A stretch of DNA of 64,000 nt from Flectonema sp. DT1601 (Eukaryota; Euglenozoa; Diplonemea; Diplonemida; Diplonemidae). The notes beneath the pieces are model-generated. The model had not been told where the DNA came from. It saw only the letters and a program-made list of their open reading frames with translations, and did not search any database. Shown here piece after piece: positions 42,581-53,596 of the stretch. The position numbers and the translations under genes are program-made. Position 1 is the stretch's first letter. Each line of letters opens with the position of its first letter. Location of the stretch: contig OZ025856.1 of NCBI GenBank assembly GCA_964019425.1, positions 1 through 64,000 on the forward strand. Reading direction: 5' to 3'.

Positions 42581-42590
42581 CCTTTTTTCT
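42545..42590 (+). other. tRNA-like T-arm / box B motif followed by T run
   Basis: GGTCTCGGGTTCGAACCCCG fits the RNA polymerase III box B consensus and is followed by a CCC-ending acceptor-like stretch and TTTTTT. A matching 5' acceptor strand and D-arm (box A) could not be found upstream, so this is not called as a tRNA gene. Confidence 0.4.
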
Positions 42591-43205
42591 CTTTTTCGGA
42601 AAGACTGCCAAGCATGTCAAAAAAAAATTTTTTGGCTTCTGCGTCAAAATACTTGTGCGTCAGTGTAAGTCCCCGTCAATTTAGCTGTCTTATAGTAATA
42701 AAAAATGAAAAAAAAAGCGCCCTCCAAAATAATATTTATATTAAAAGCGCCCTACAAGCGCCCTACACGCCCTCCAAATTGTAGGGCACTTCCATCTATG
42801 ATATATTGCATTATATTTAACTAAAATAAAAAACATTAGTTATAATACAGCAGACCAAAGGTAATGTTAGTACAGGAAAACACTTTGCAGATGACGCACA
42901 GGACTTTACATTATAATAAATATTTCTAACTTACCTACCTGCATACACATCTCTTCGAGTTATTCAATTACTCAAATAGTCGTGAGTCCTGACAAACCAA
43001 AACCAGAAGTATAATGTAATACGTCAGAGTGTAGGTTTCACTTATTCATTACTTGTCAATAAATGTATTATTATTATCAACAAAATATCAAAGTGAGTAA
43101 ACAAATGATTCTACGATTCTATAAAGTAACTTCAAAGAGGGGAAAACTAAATTAAAGTTGGTTACACTTCGAAGGAACACATTTGAGGAGGGACATCCTT
43201 TTGGA

Positions 43206-45557
43206 CTATGGTTTTGATTCACTAGTCATTTCATGACCGACTTCTTCATTCTGGTTTGGCGTTGAACGCTTCCCACGTAAGTGAAACAGAAGTACGAAGA
43301 TGGTAATAACAGCAACTGACAGCAAAACAATTAAAATTATCAAGACAATTTTCCTATTCTTATCAGAATGTGTTGCTGGTGATGGTGTTACCGGTGCTGG
43401 TGAAGGTGCTTGTGTGGGTACTGATCCAGCAACCACCGTACCCGGAACCTTAAAAGTACCTTTCTCATATTCCACCCAACTAGTTGTCGTTGAAATACTT
43501 TTACTTGCAATCTGTTTCAGCATATCGAGTTCTGTTGCTGGTGAGAATGGAGGCCAGTAAGGCAGTGTTTCCTTCGCGTAAACTGGTTCGAATTCACCAG
43601 AATAAGGGTCAGTAAGACTTGGATAAAAAGCAGCTAAACTGAAAGACAGTGCAGCATTAGTCATAGTGATTGGGGTAAGATCATCTCCCATACCTCTGCT
43701 ATTAGCAATATCAGTCCAATCATTCCATTGATAAAAAGGAGCATTGGTAGATGAGCTCATCCTGTGACGTTCTCCACTAACACCTCCAGCAGTGAACATA
43801 GTCGCTGCTTTTACGTTTTCAAGAAGCTTCACAGTGTGAGAACACGAGCTGCCACATCCTCCAAGCGACATTACTTTAATTGTTGCAAAACCTTTCGTTG
43901 GTTGCTTTGGAAAGAAATCATCACCGAACTGACAGTTTTCAACACCAGGGAGGTTCTTAAAATCAACGAACGGCATGAACATACTTTCAACTTTGGGTGC
44001 GACCCAGACCTTTGGGGATCCAGTTGCACGACTCTTCTTTACTAATTTATTAGTGAAAAGATCCTTTAATTTATTAAGAGAGTTATTTCTATCTGTGGCA
44101 CTGAGTGGTTCATCAATAAGATTCTCACCTGTGGTTGATAAGATCACATTGTAAGTAAATTCGTCAATTATTGAAGCGTAGTAGAGGTCGAGGTACTTTC
44201 TGGTCATGTCAGTCAAAGAGTATTCCCAAGCTCCTTTAACTGATGTTGTCACAGCTGGTTCAACGTGGAATGAAGAAGTTGTTTGTGAGACTTCTCTCAA
44301 CTCAGTTGGCAACCACAACTTAGGAGAGAAGTAATTCAAGATTTGCCAATACAACATTATCAATCCACCTCCATTTCCACGAACATCCAATATGAGTTCA
44401 GTTGTTTGAGATGAACGATTGTTGCAAGCTTCAACTACTTTCACGAAATCCGCCAACACTTTCGCACTATCACAGGGAGACCCCCCACCTATTTCTGGGA
44501 GGAACGTAGCGATGTAGAGATACATGACTGGATCATCCAAATGCTCAAAAGACGTGCACACAATATTTGGGTCGTTGGTATTCTTCGGGAACTGAGCAAC
44601 GACATTCCCCTGAGTCCACAATTCAGACGGAGATAAAGCTTCAACATTTCTCCTTTCTGGAGTGCTAATCGGCTTAATACGATGCTCGAAATCTGTTACC
44701 CTCGCATCCCTGAGCTCACGTGAAATGGAGCGAAGTCGATCAGTTTCTGAGAGAGTGCTCTGAGTCTCAACTTTTCTAACAGTTTGTTGTTGCGGAAGGT
44801 TTGCAAAAATAATCAAGGCAGTTGTTAGTTCGCGATCACCTCTTCCTGAATATAATGGAATCGTGTGCTTAGCTCCACCAAAAATTGTGATATCCACAGA
44901 GAGCAGTTGAAGACCAGTTAATGTACTTGAGATCGTCCCCTCTGCGTTTCGTAAGAACTCATTTAGATCAGCTCCCCTTGTCTTTGATGCTCCACTTTCA
45001 TCGAAGAAGTTAGCCAAATAAGACAATGCTGGAAACCCGTTAATCTCTGACACGATATCGTTTACTGTAATAGAGCTCCATGATTGTCCAGGTGAGAAAG
45101 TAGAGAATGTCGGATGTAAGTCACGGACATATATAACTTGTTGATTGTTAACTAATTTCGATCCCAAGATAATGGGTAATGCATAATTTGAATGGTACCC
45201 TGAAGGGATGATGTATGCAGTATGACCATCATGAAGCTTAGAGAAAAGCCGTCCCATTGAACTGTGAAACTGGAAGTCGGAATCCCAATCTTTGATACCA
45301 AAATCCGCAAGAGCCAATCTCAAATCAACTTTCCCGACGATATTCGGATCTGTAGACATAGCAACATCAGTACCGTGATAGAACTCAATCATTTCTGATG
45401 CTGCCTTCAACGTTTCGGTAATCACATCCTGATCAACTGGAACAGTGTTGTAACAATCAATGATGTCACTAGCTTTGTGATAATAAAAACCACCTGCAAG
45501 AATGCCATTCAAGTCACATTGTGACACTGCAAGCAGTGCGATTATTGACAACAACAT
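43206..45557 (-). CDS. S41-family surface peptidase, array copy 2
   Basis: 783 residues from MLLSIIALLAVSQC. The ectodomain is nearly identical to copy 1, with the same His (KLHDGHTAYI), DVRGNGGG and CGSSCS motifs. Differences are scattered, such as NFFDESGASK, ESMFMPFVDFKNLP and DEFTYN. The stalk has a short Pro repeat (PTQAPSPAPVTPSPAT). The membrane helix (IVLIILIVLLSVAVITIFVL) and tail (NEEVGHEMTSESKP) belong to a different type from copy 1 and match copy 3. The start is preceded by the same acceptor and upstream repeat as copy 1. Coding and 3' flanking DNA are close enough to copy 3 to indicate a recent segmental duplication of a roughly 6-kb unit. Confidence 0.9.
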   Translation of the reverse strand: MLLSIIALLAVSQCDLNGILAGGFYYHKASDIIDCYNTVPVDQDVITETLKAASEMIEFYHGTDVAMSTDPNIVGKVDLRLALADFGIKDWDSDFQFHSSMGRLFSKLHDGHTAYIIPSGYHSNYALPIILGSKLVNNQQVIYVRDLHPTFSTFSPGQSWSSITVNDIVSEINGFPALSYLANFFDESGASKTRGADLNEFLRNAEGTISSTLTGLQLLSVDITIFGGAKHTIPLYSGRGDRELTTALIIFANLPQQQTVRKVETQSTLSETDRLRSISRELRDARVTDFEHRIKPISTPERRNVEALSPSELWTQGNVVAQFPKNTNDPNIVCTSFEHLDDPVMYLYIATFLPEIGGGSPCDSAKVLADFVKVVEACNNRSSQTTELILDVRGNGGGLIMLYWQILNYFSPKLWLPTELREVSQTTSSFHVEPAVTTSVKGAWEYSLTDMTRKYLDLYYASIIDEFTYNVILSTTGENLIDEPLSATDRNNSLNKLKDLFTNKLVKKSRATGSPKVWVAPKVESMFMPFVDFKNLPGVENCQFGDDFFPKQPTKGFATIKVMSLGGCGSSCSHTVKLLENVKAATMFTAGGVSGERHRMSSSTNAPFYQWNDWTDIANSRGMGDDLTPITMTNAALSFSLAAFYPSLTDPYSGEFEPVYAKETLPYWPPFSPATELDMLKQIASKSISTTTSWVEYEKGTFKVPGTVVAGSVPTQAPSPAPVTPSPATHSDKNRKIVLIILIVLLSVAVITIFVLLFHLRGKRSTPNQNEEVGHEMTSESKP

Positions 45558-45662
45558 TTCACGATGATATAAATATTTATTACTGTACGGATAATATCCT
45601 GTAGGAGAATGAATGATGTTGTATGAGGTCAAAACAATTAAATACAACGAATTACTATTTTA

Positions 45663-45862
45663 CATGTGACAGAAGCACCTGCGGGGGGTGAGACGAAGAA
45701 GTAACTTCAGCAATAATTAATTATTTAATACTTAGCAAGTCCTAAACAGATGACTGCGGGTGACCCACACCAGTAGAGGACACAATCACGGAGATTGTTT
45801 TTATAGCTTCGGCTGGAAGGATCAATTCCCATCTGTTCACCTTGTCCAGAGACTAACAGGTT
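45663..45862. repeat. Upstream repeat family P, copy 5' of S41 gene 2
   Basis: Almost base-for-base the same as 39591-39790, including the 35-codon upstream frame (45725-45832). Confidence 0.85.
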
Positions 45863-46004
45863 GAATGCAAAAAGAAATAATCAGAGGAGTGGAATAAAAA
45901 AAACAAGTTAATTATCTTTTCTATTCCATATATAAACCTTCCTTCATGAAATAATCAAACGTGTCTAATGCCACCATACTACGATTGTAGTACGAAGGAA
46001 ATAA

Positions 46005-46146
46005 AACCATTCAGATAAGCCTTATATTATTTGTTAATCGCATACAGTATAACTGGCGCACAGGGAAGTAGATAACATTTGACATAATAAATAAAGGATC
46101 TTAATCTAAATAGCTCCTTCTCGGACTTCGTCGGTGAAAAAAAAAA
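46005..46146 (+). mobile_element. SINE-like repeat insertion with A tail
   Basis: Starts AACCATTCAGATAAGCC, ends GGACTTCGTCGGTG plus ten A, and is homologous to 16886-17032. The otherwise matching spacer 1-2 has no such sequence: at 39930-39945 it goes directly from ACGAAGGAAATATAAAAAA to CCTGGAACATG. This is an empty-site comparison showing insertion after the two spacers diverged. AAAACC on both sides is a candidate target duplication. Confidence 0.75.
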
Positions 46147-46282
46147 CCTGGAACATGACCCGAGCATTGATATTACTCGGGGCTTACCGAAGGCTGTAAA
46201 GAAGTACAACAATATTTTGGCAACACGAGTAACTACACCAATCTGTAAGGAACAGAATTAAATGAGAAAGTTAGTTTTAGAT

Positions 46283-46613
46283 GAATTTAATATAAATAAT
46301 TGAGTTAGTATTAAAGGTTATCAGTCAAAAGAAGGAGAGGGCGGGAAAATTCAATCGAATGCAAAAGTTCGTAGGACAACAAACAAATAATGGTTGGTTT
46401 CGGGATAAGATTAAACAATCTTTCTTCAGACCATTCCCCTTACCCAGCCCTCTTCAGCGAAGAAAGCAAGGGCACTACGGTGTCAGGCCTGTCCTACTCA
46501 TCGCGTTTGCCCTTCTCAGCCAAGAGACCACGTCAACATGGTTATTTCTTTTACCATTTAACACAGTCCCCCTACGAATCATCTACGAATTTTAATATAA
46601 ATAATTGAGTTAG
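46283..46613. repeat. Segment bounded by 26-27-bp direct repeats
   Basis: GAATTTAATATAAATAATTG plus AGTTAG at 46283-46308 recurs with one extra T at 46587-46613. The ~280 bp between contains the 46303-46374 dispersed block and a GC-richer stretch (46430-46570) unlike the surroundings. This may be an insertion with a long target duplication or a duplication by slippage. Confidence 0.5.
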
Positions 46614-46624
46614 ATTAGATAGTT

Positions 46625-46755
46625 AGCAAAATACAGAACTGATGACTACGAGGGGTCTGGGTAGTCCGCATCAGTAAGGACCCAATCGCGAAGCTTAGCT
46701 TCGGCCAGAAGTGATCGACTTCCAGCTATGCCCACCAGAGGCTAACAGGTTGAAA
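46625..46755. repeat. Diverged P-family relative
   Basis: TACAGAACTGATGACTACG, then GTCAGTAAGGACC-like and CAGAGGCTAACAGGTTGAAA motifs. It resembles the block 5' of LMBRD2 more than those 5' of the S41 genes. Confidence 0.6.
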
Positions 46756-47580
46756 ACAATTAAAGAAAAAAGAAAGAAAAAGAGAAATGATCTAGGTGAA
46801 AAAAATAAAAGATCTTTTTTATTCCATATTCGGCCTCTGTCTATATGTACCCTTCATTAAGAACAAAGTCGCTAACAAAATACCTATTTCCGAAGACGCA
46901 GCATGGATTGTTGAATGAGCATCAACTGAAAGATTAATGAATATCAATCTACCTCGCCTGGCTTATTAAATTTAGAATTGAAAATTATGATTGAGAATAC
47001 AAATATAAGAAAAGCAAAGTTAAGTTGGAATACCAAAATCATTTTGTTTGTGCACGAAACCGTGAACCGACTTAAACTGATAAAGCTAAAGGAGGTTTAC
47101 GTGTGCTGCCAACATTCTTTTTCGTTCTTACAATACTTGTTAAATGCAAAAAAAAAAAAAAAAAAAAAGTTATAAAACCACATTGTTACACAAAGTTAAT
47201 ATTAAAATAAAAGTAACTATGTTTTCACACGAAAAGATTCGACGAGGGAAAACTACTGGTTGCTAAGTGAAAGCTCAGAGGAGATGTATTTTCGATTTTG
47301 TAAAAATCGAACACACAGAGGGGAGTGATAGTTTTTACATTGCAGAAACAGTAATAAACTAATTTTGTTATAAATAAATAGCGTATCTTCTATTTTGCAC
47401 AAATTACTGGGGTACGCAATAAAACAAACAACATGACTCCTTCGTATGTGTATAATCAACAAGAAAAAAGAAAAGCTAGCTGAGACGGAAGGAGCTAAAA
47501 AAACGTTTGCAGTTTGGAATACGACTTACGATAAATGAGATGATAATTTGATAATGCAGAAAACAATAATAAACTTTATA

Positions 47581-47785
47581 ATACTAAAAATAGGTAATAA
47601 GGCTAAACTGAGAAGTACGACAGAACATTTAGCTTCTATTTTTGAATAGTCAGCTAAAAACTAGATAATAGAATACACTCGTACATAACTAAAATAATGT
47701 TATTACAAGTATCTAGAAATCGTTGTTGAATCTGATAATTTGGGGGCCACGTACTACAACTTGAGCCCCCCCATGCCTTGCAACG
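47581..47785. repeat. 205-bp spacer repeat, copy a
   Basis: From ATACTAAAAATAGGTAATAA to CCCATGCCTTGCAACG, matching 53597-53801 over the full length with very few differences. Confidence 0.85.
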
Positions 47786-49211
47786 ATGCAAATTTCTTAT
47801 TTTGTTTTCGGTTAATACATTTTTTTTAAAAAAACCCAGAGGTGAGGGTACCATAAATAAATATAAAAGAAACTTGAAATAGTCTAAAATAAAAAAGTTC
47901 TCAACTTAGCCTTTTGAAGTAACTATTTAGGTTTTGAGAGTAATCCATAAACCTCTTACCTCTATTCTCACGGGGGTAACTTGATACTAATACTAAATGG
48001 AAAGCAACTTGAAACTGGCAAAAACGAGAATAGGGTTCGGCCAAACCTGGTTGCAATATAAGAAATCAACAGTAGGTATCGATAAAAAATCCCATATGTG
48101 CTGTCGAATATGGGGATTCGGGGGCCACGTACTACAGGTTGAGCGCCCCATGCCCTGTAGCCCGTTACAGCTTAAAATAGTATTCCTTCACACTTCAAAG
48201 GTAAATAAATATTAAAGGAAAATTAAAAAAAGAAAACTATTTTTGCAAAAATAATAAAAGAAATGAAAAATAAAAATAAAATAGGGGGGTTGAAGTGATT
48301 AAGAACTCACAGGCACTGCCCACGAGCTCATATTTATCAGTTTTTTAGTGTTACGTTGTTTTTAGAAAACAAAAAAAAAAGAGAAGAATAAGCACAACAA
48401 TTGCACAATAGTCCGATGACGTTAAAAACAAATGTCGAACATAAATTAGATGGTTGGAAATACTAATTACGTTCAACTTTTCTGCTTTTATCGCCTTCAG
48501 CCTATTCATTACGAGAGACACTCAACAACACAAAAACAATAAATGAATAACCGCGTACCGTTTTTAGGTCAACCCCCCTCCACTCATTAGATCAATCTAA
48601 CAATAATGTCTGTTATTGTTTTGGGGATTAATTGATACATGTTTTATTGATGAATGTTAAAAGGGATCACAAAAACCATTATTAGTGGTCACGTAAACAT
48701 ATGTTGTGATATGTTCACAGTTACTCATAACAAGAGAGGATATCTTGAGGAGGGATTGATTGATAAATTTGAAAATAAGAAAAAGAAAACAAAAGTCGTG
48801 AAACAGAAAAGGTGAACAGCTGTTTGATTTTTCAAAACAACTGTACTATTATCATACAGTAGACTAAAGGTAATGTTAGTACAGGAAAACACTTTGCAGA
48901 TGACGCACAGGACGTTACATTATAATAAATATTTCTAACTTACCTACCTGCATACACATCTCTTCGAGTTATTCAATTACTCAAATAGTCGTGAGTCCTG
49001 ACAAACCAAAACCAGAAGTATAATGTAATACGTCAGAGTGTAGGTTTCACTTATTCATTACTTGTCAATAAACGTATTATTATTATCAACAAAATATCAA
49101 AGTGAGTAAACAAATGATTCTACGATTCTATAAAGTAACTTCAAAGAGGGGAAAACTAAATTAAAGTTCCACCATCGAAGGAACACATGTGAGGAGGGAC
49201 ATCCTTTCGGA

Positions 49212-51536
49212 CTATGGTTTTGATTCACTAGTCATTTCATGACTGACTTCTTCATTCTGGTTTACTGAAAGCTGCCTACGAAAATAAAACACAAGTATGA
49301 TGATGGCAATAACTGACAGTAAAATAATTAAAACCACTGAAACTACTTTCTTATTATCATTAGAATGCGGTGTTGGTTTTGAGTTTACTGTCGTGGGTAC
49401 TGATCCAGCAACCACCGTACCCGGAACCCTAAAAGTACCTTTCTCATATTCCACCCAACTAGTTGTCGTTGAAATACTTTTACTTGCAATCTGTTTCAGC
49501 ATATCGAGTTCTGTTGCTGGTGAGAATGGAGGCCAGTAAGGCAGTGTTTCCTTCGCGTAAACTGGTTCGAATTCACCAGAATAAGGGTCAGTAAGACCTG
49601 GATAAAAAGCAGCTAAACTGAAAGACAGTGCAGCATTAGTCATAGTGATTGGGGTAAGATCATCTCCCATACCTCTGCTATTAGCAATATCAGTCCAAGC
49701 ATTCCATTGATAAAAAGGAGCATTGGTAGATGAGCTCATCCTGTGACGTTCTCCACTAACACCTCCAGCAGTGAACATAGTCGCTGCTTTTACGTTTTCA
49801 AGAAGATTCACAGTGTGTGAACACGCGCTACCACATAATCCAAGCGACATTACTTTGATTGTTGCAAAACCTTTCGTTGGTTGCTTTGGAAAGAAATCAT
49901 CACCGAACTGACACTTAGCAATATCAGGGAGGTTATTCAATTCTACGAGTGGCATGAACATACTTTCAACTTTGGGTGCGACCCAGACCTTTGGGGATCC
50001 AGTTGCACGACTCTTCTTTACTAATTTATTAGTGAAAAGATCCTTTAATTTATTGTAAGAATTGTTTTTATCTGTGGCACTGAGTGGTTCATCAATAAGA
50101 TTCTCACCTGTGGTTGATAAGATCACATTGGAAACAAATTCGTCAATTATTGAAGCGTAGTAGAGGTCGAGGTACTTTCTAGTCATGTTAGTCAAAGAGT
50201 ATTCCCAAGCTCCTTTAACTGATGTTGTCACAGCTGGTTCAACGTGGAATGAAGAAGTTGTTTTTGAGACTTCTCTCAACTCAGTTGGCAACCACAACTT
50301 AGGAGAGAAGTAATTTAAGATTTGCCAATACAACATTATTATTCCACCTCCGTTTCCGCGAACATCCAATATGAGTTCAGTTGTTTGAGATGAACGATTG
50401 TTGCAAGCTTCAACTACTTTCACGAAATCCACCAACACCTTCACCGCATCACAGGGAGAGGACTCATGTATTTCTGGGATGAACGTAGCGATGTAGAGAT
50501 ACATGACTGGATCATCCAAATGCTCAAAAGACGTGCACACAATATTTGGGTCGCTGGTATTTTTCGGGAACTGAGCAACGACATTTCCCTGAGTCCACAA
50601 TTCAGACGGAGATAAAGCTTCAACATTTCTCCTTTCTGGAGTGCTAATCGGCTTAATACGATGCTCGAAATCTGTTACCCTCGCATCCCTGAGCTCACGT
50701 GAAATGGAGCGAAGTCGATCAGTTTCTGAGAGAGTGCTCTGAGTCTCAACTTTTCTAACAGTTTGTTGTTGCGGAAGGTTTGCAGAAATAATCAAGTCAG
50801 TTGTTAGTTCGCGATCACCTCTTCCTGAATATAATGGAATCGTGTACTTAGCTCCACCCAAAATTGTGATATCCATAGAGAGCAGTTGAAGACCAGTTAC
50901 TGTACTTGAGATCGTCCCCTCTACGTTTCGTAAGAACTGATTTAGATCAGCTCCCCTTGTCTTTGATGCTCCACTTTCATAGAAGAAGTTAGCCAAATAA
51001 GACAATGCTGGAAACCCGTTAATCTCTGAAATGGTATCGTTTACTGTAATAGAGCTCCATGATTGTCCAGGTGAGAAAGTAGAGAATGTCGGATGTAAGT
51101 CACGGACATATATAACTTGTTGATTGTTAACTAATTTCGATCCCAAGATAATGGGTAATGCATAATTTGAATGGTACCCTGAAGGGATGATGTATGCAGT
51201 ATGACCATCATGAAGCTTAGAGAAAAGCCGTCCCATTGAACTGTGAAACTGGAAGTCGGAATCCCAATCTTTGATACCGAAATCCGCAAGAGCCAATCTC
51301 AAATCAACTTTCCCGACGATATTCGGATCTGTAGACATAGCAACATCAGTACCGTGATAGAACTCAATCATTTCTGATGCTGCCTTCAACGTTTCGGTAA
51401 TCACATCCTGATCAACTGGAACAGTGTTGTAACAATCAATGATGTCACTAGCTTTGTGATAATAAAAACCACCTGCAAGAATGCCATTCAAGTCACATTG
51501 TGACACTGCAAGCAGTGCGATTATTGACAACATCAT
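49212..51536 (-). CDS. S41-family surface peptidase, array copy 3
   Basis: 774 residues from MMLSIIALLAVSQC. Same ectodomain with KLHDGHTAYI and DVRGNGGG. The nucleophile loop reads CGSACSHTVNLL: the residue after the inferred nucleophile Ser is Ala, which is normal for S41 enzymes (SASE in CtpA), so activity is not obviously lost. Variable positions include IPEIHESSPCDAVKVLVDF (shared with copy 4) and VELNNLPDIAKCQFGDD (shared with copies 4 and 5). The stalk is short (PTTVNSKPTPHSND), and the helix and tail (NEEVSHEMTSESKP) resemble copy 2. The mixture of affinities along the gene suggests gene conversion. Confidence 0.9.
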   Translation of the reverse strand: MMLSIIALLAVSQCDLNGILAGGFYYHKASDIIDCYNTVPVDQDVITETLKAASEMIEFYHGTDVAMSTDPNIVGKVDLRLALADFGIKDWDSDFQFHSSMGRLFSKLHDGHTAYIIPSGYHSNYALPIILGSKLVNNQQVIYVRDLHPTFSTFSPGQSWSSITVNDTISEINGFPALSYLANFFYESGASKTRGADLNQFLRNVEGTISSTVTGLQLLSMDITILGGAKYTIPLYSGRGDRELTTDLIISANLPQQQTVRKVETQSTLSETDRLRSISRELRDARVTDFEHRIKPISTPERRNVEALSPSELWTQGNVVAQFPKNTSDPNIVCTSFEHLDDPVMYLYIATFIPEIHESSPCDAVKVLVDFVKVVEACNNRSSQTTELILDVRGNGGGIIMLYWQILNYFSPKLWLPTELREVSKTTSSFHVEPAVTTSVKGAWEYSLTNMTRKYLDLYYASIIDEFVSNVILSTTGENLIDEPLSATDKNNSYNKLKDLFTNKLVKKSRATGSPKVWVAPKVESMFMPLVELNNLPDIAKCQFGDDFFPKQPTKGFATIKVMSLGLCGSACSHTVNLLENVKAATMFTAGGVSGERHRMSSSTNAPFYQWNAWTDIANSRGMGDDLTPITMTNAALSFSLAAFYPGLTDPYSGEFEPVYAKETLPYWPPFSPATELDMLKQIASKSISTTTSWVEYEKGTFRVPGTVVAGSVPTTVNSKPTPHSNDNKKVVSVVLIILLSVIAIIILVFYFRRQLSVNQNEEVSHEMTSESKP

Positions 51537-51641
51537 TTCACGATGATATAAATATTTATTACTGTACGGATAATATCCTGTAGGAGAATGAATGATGTTG
51601 GATGAGGTCAAAACAATTAAATACAACGAATTACTATTTTA

Positions 51642-51838
51642 CATGTGACAGAAGCACCTGCGGGGGGTGAGACGAAGAAGTAACTTCAGCAATAATTAAT
51701 TATTTAATACTTAGCAAGTCCTAAACAGATGACTGCGGGTGACCCACACCAGTAGAGGACACAATCACGGAGATTGTTTTTATAGCTTCGGCTGGAAGGA
51801 TCAATTCCCATCTGTTCACCTTGTCCAGAGTAACAGGT
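51642..51838. repeat. Upstream repeat family P, copy 5' of S41 gene 3
   Basis: Nearly identical to 39591-39790, including the upstream frame at 51704-51811. Confidence 0.85.
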
Positions 51839-53596
51839 TGAATGCAAATAAGAAGTAATCAGAGAGGAGTGGAATAAAAGAAAAGTTATTTATGATTGGT
51901 TAGTTAGAAAAAAAAAAAAAAAATTAATTATCTTTTCTATTCATAAACATTTCCCTTCATATGAAAATATCAAACGTGTCTAATGATAGCATTACCACGA
52001 AAATAAATAAAAAAAAAACTGAAAGGGGTGTACCGAAAGGCTTAAAATATGTTAGTTAGAATATGAGTTTAGTTAGATCGGGAATCCAACAGACCAACTG
52101 AGTATAGTACTCTTCGAGAGCTCCAATACTGCGGTAGAAGGTTGAACGTAATCCAGAGAGGATTATTTATTAGTTTCGGCACAGGGCATACTTAATCAAC
52201 AGATATGTAACCACAATGCTTCCAGCTTGTTCGGTACACTAACAAGGTAATAAGTTTGTAAGAACATTGTTTCGGAGTGCGATTGCTATTCTAATCCGTA
52301 AGGAACAGAAAAAAAAAAGAAAGGTCAAATGACGAAGTCAGTTAGAATATGAGTTTTATATATAAAAAAAAGTGCACTCAATAAAAATACTAGTTTTTGC
52401 TATTCCGTAAAACACTGTTGGAATCCCTCATCAGTTCAGTCCAATTTCATAAGATTTGATTTCTTAATATCCATCGGAACTCGCAAGCAAGTTAGTATCA
52501 TTAATTTTAGAACAGAAAAGTGAGAATAAGAAAAGTAGAGATTAGTAAAAGAAAAGTATTCTATTTCTGCAGTTTCCTAACATCAAAAGGGTAAATGAAT
52601 ATGTAGTTTCAGGAGCCTTAATCTTATACTACTCGTCCCTTTTTAGGCCTTCATCAGTAAGTTCTTAATGTCTATCGGAACTCGCAAGTAAGTATTTAAT
52701 CCAACGTTGCTGTTTACTAGTCACTAATTACTACTGAGTCACAGCAATATAGGAGCCTTAACTGTTTCCGAAGACTACAGAGATTTGAAGAGTTTGAAGA
52801 AGACCGCAATATTAAATTTAAACAGAATCACAAGAAATCTCAAAATCGAATTAATTCGAATAATAAAAAAAAAAATATCTTTTTTATGATTCCAAAAACA
52901 TAAAAAGGATAAAAAATATTTAAAAAAAAAAAAAAACGATTTCTCCTATAAAGCAGTTTGAAGAGGGGAAACATCTGGTTGCTAAGTGAAAGCCCGGAGG
53001 GGGTGAAACTTTGACAATGTAAAAAACAGTAACAACTTTGGGTATTAAAACAAAATTAATATCAAGTACTTGACTGAGAAAATATTTTGTAGTTGTTAAT
53101 TTTTCAAAGTGAAAAATTACATATAGAAAAAATGAAAACATAAAAAAAGGAAAATATAAAAAATTTGTCTTATTGACCAGACATTGTCTGGTAATTCGGA
53201 GAACACGAACTATCCCTGTAGTCCGCTACAACTTAAACAACAAATTTAAAAAGAAAAACTATTCTTATTATAGTACACTACCAACGACGCATTATTTCGT
53301 CATAAAAAACAAAAAGGTATAAAGTTTCGAGGATTTCTAAAGTTCATTAATAAAGAAAAGGTACATGGTGCACTATTTTCTTTGATGTGAAGCACAGATT
53401 CAATATCCAAAACTAATACAGTATTGTCTTTTCTTCACATATTTATCTTTAGGGAGATGTTTTTGCAGAGTTTAGACGGTTCATTATCAATTCTGACCGA
53501 TCTTCATCTTTTCTCTGACATTGCTCTCTCACCTTGTTGTAAGCTTTTTGTTAGTTTGACAATGTAGAAAACAATAAATTATAATAAACTTAAAAA

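Larger units (their letters stand above)
42023..42806. mobile_element. Non-autonomous inverted-repeat DNA transposon (MITE-like)
   Basis: Ends are inverted repeats of about 40 bp (ATATATCATAGATGGAAGTG at the left, its complement at the right, with about two mismatches and one indel). Inside each end lie clustered TAGGGC/GGAGGGC motifs (42091-42161, and on the other strand 42717-42788). No transposase is encoded. The interior has a higher GC content than its surroundings, a minus-strand frame at 42389-42580 with a normal amino-acid composition, and a tRNA-like T-arm. The superfamily cannot be assigned; the target duplication is unclear because the flanks are AT repeats. Confidence 0.82.
39529..43205. 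other. Array spacer 1-2
   Basis: About 3.7 kb without a gene. From the copy 1 side it holds the P repeat with a short upstream frame (39591-39790), two copies of a 215-bp repeat (40246-40460 and 40975-41189), an 87-bp dispersed block (41780-41866) and the inverted-repeat transposon at 42023-42806. From 42850 to 43205 it is nearly identical to 48867-49211 in the next spacer. Confidence 0.65.
45600..49211. other. Array spacer 2-3
   Basis: About 3.6 kb with no gene. Contents: P repeat (45663-45862), a SINE-like insertion (46005-46146), a segment flanked by 26-27-bp direct repeats (46283-46613), a diverged P-repeat relative (46625-46755), an A run at 47151-47168, the 205-bp block 47581-47785, and spacer repeats from 47896 on. 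From 48867 to 49211 it duplicates 42861-43205. Confidence 0.65.

Noticed and set aside
42545-42590. A tRNA gene ending in GGTTCGAACCCC and a T run.
   Set aside because: No matching acceptor stem, D-arm or anticodon arm could be assembled upstream; only the T-arm/box B is convincing.
49212-51536. Copy 3 has Ala in place of Ser in the nucleophile loop (CGSACS versus CGSSCS), suggesting a dead enzyme.
   Set aside because: Alignment to CtpA/Tsp SASE and to fungal CSSTC loops puts the nucleophile at the preceding Ser, which is kept. Ala at the next position is normal in the family.
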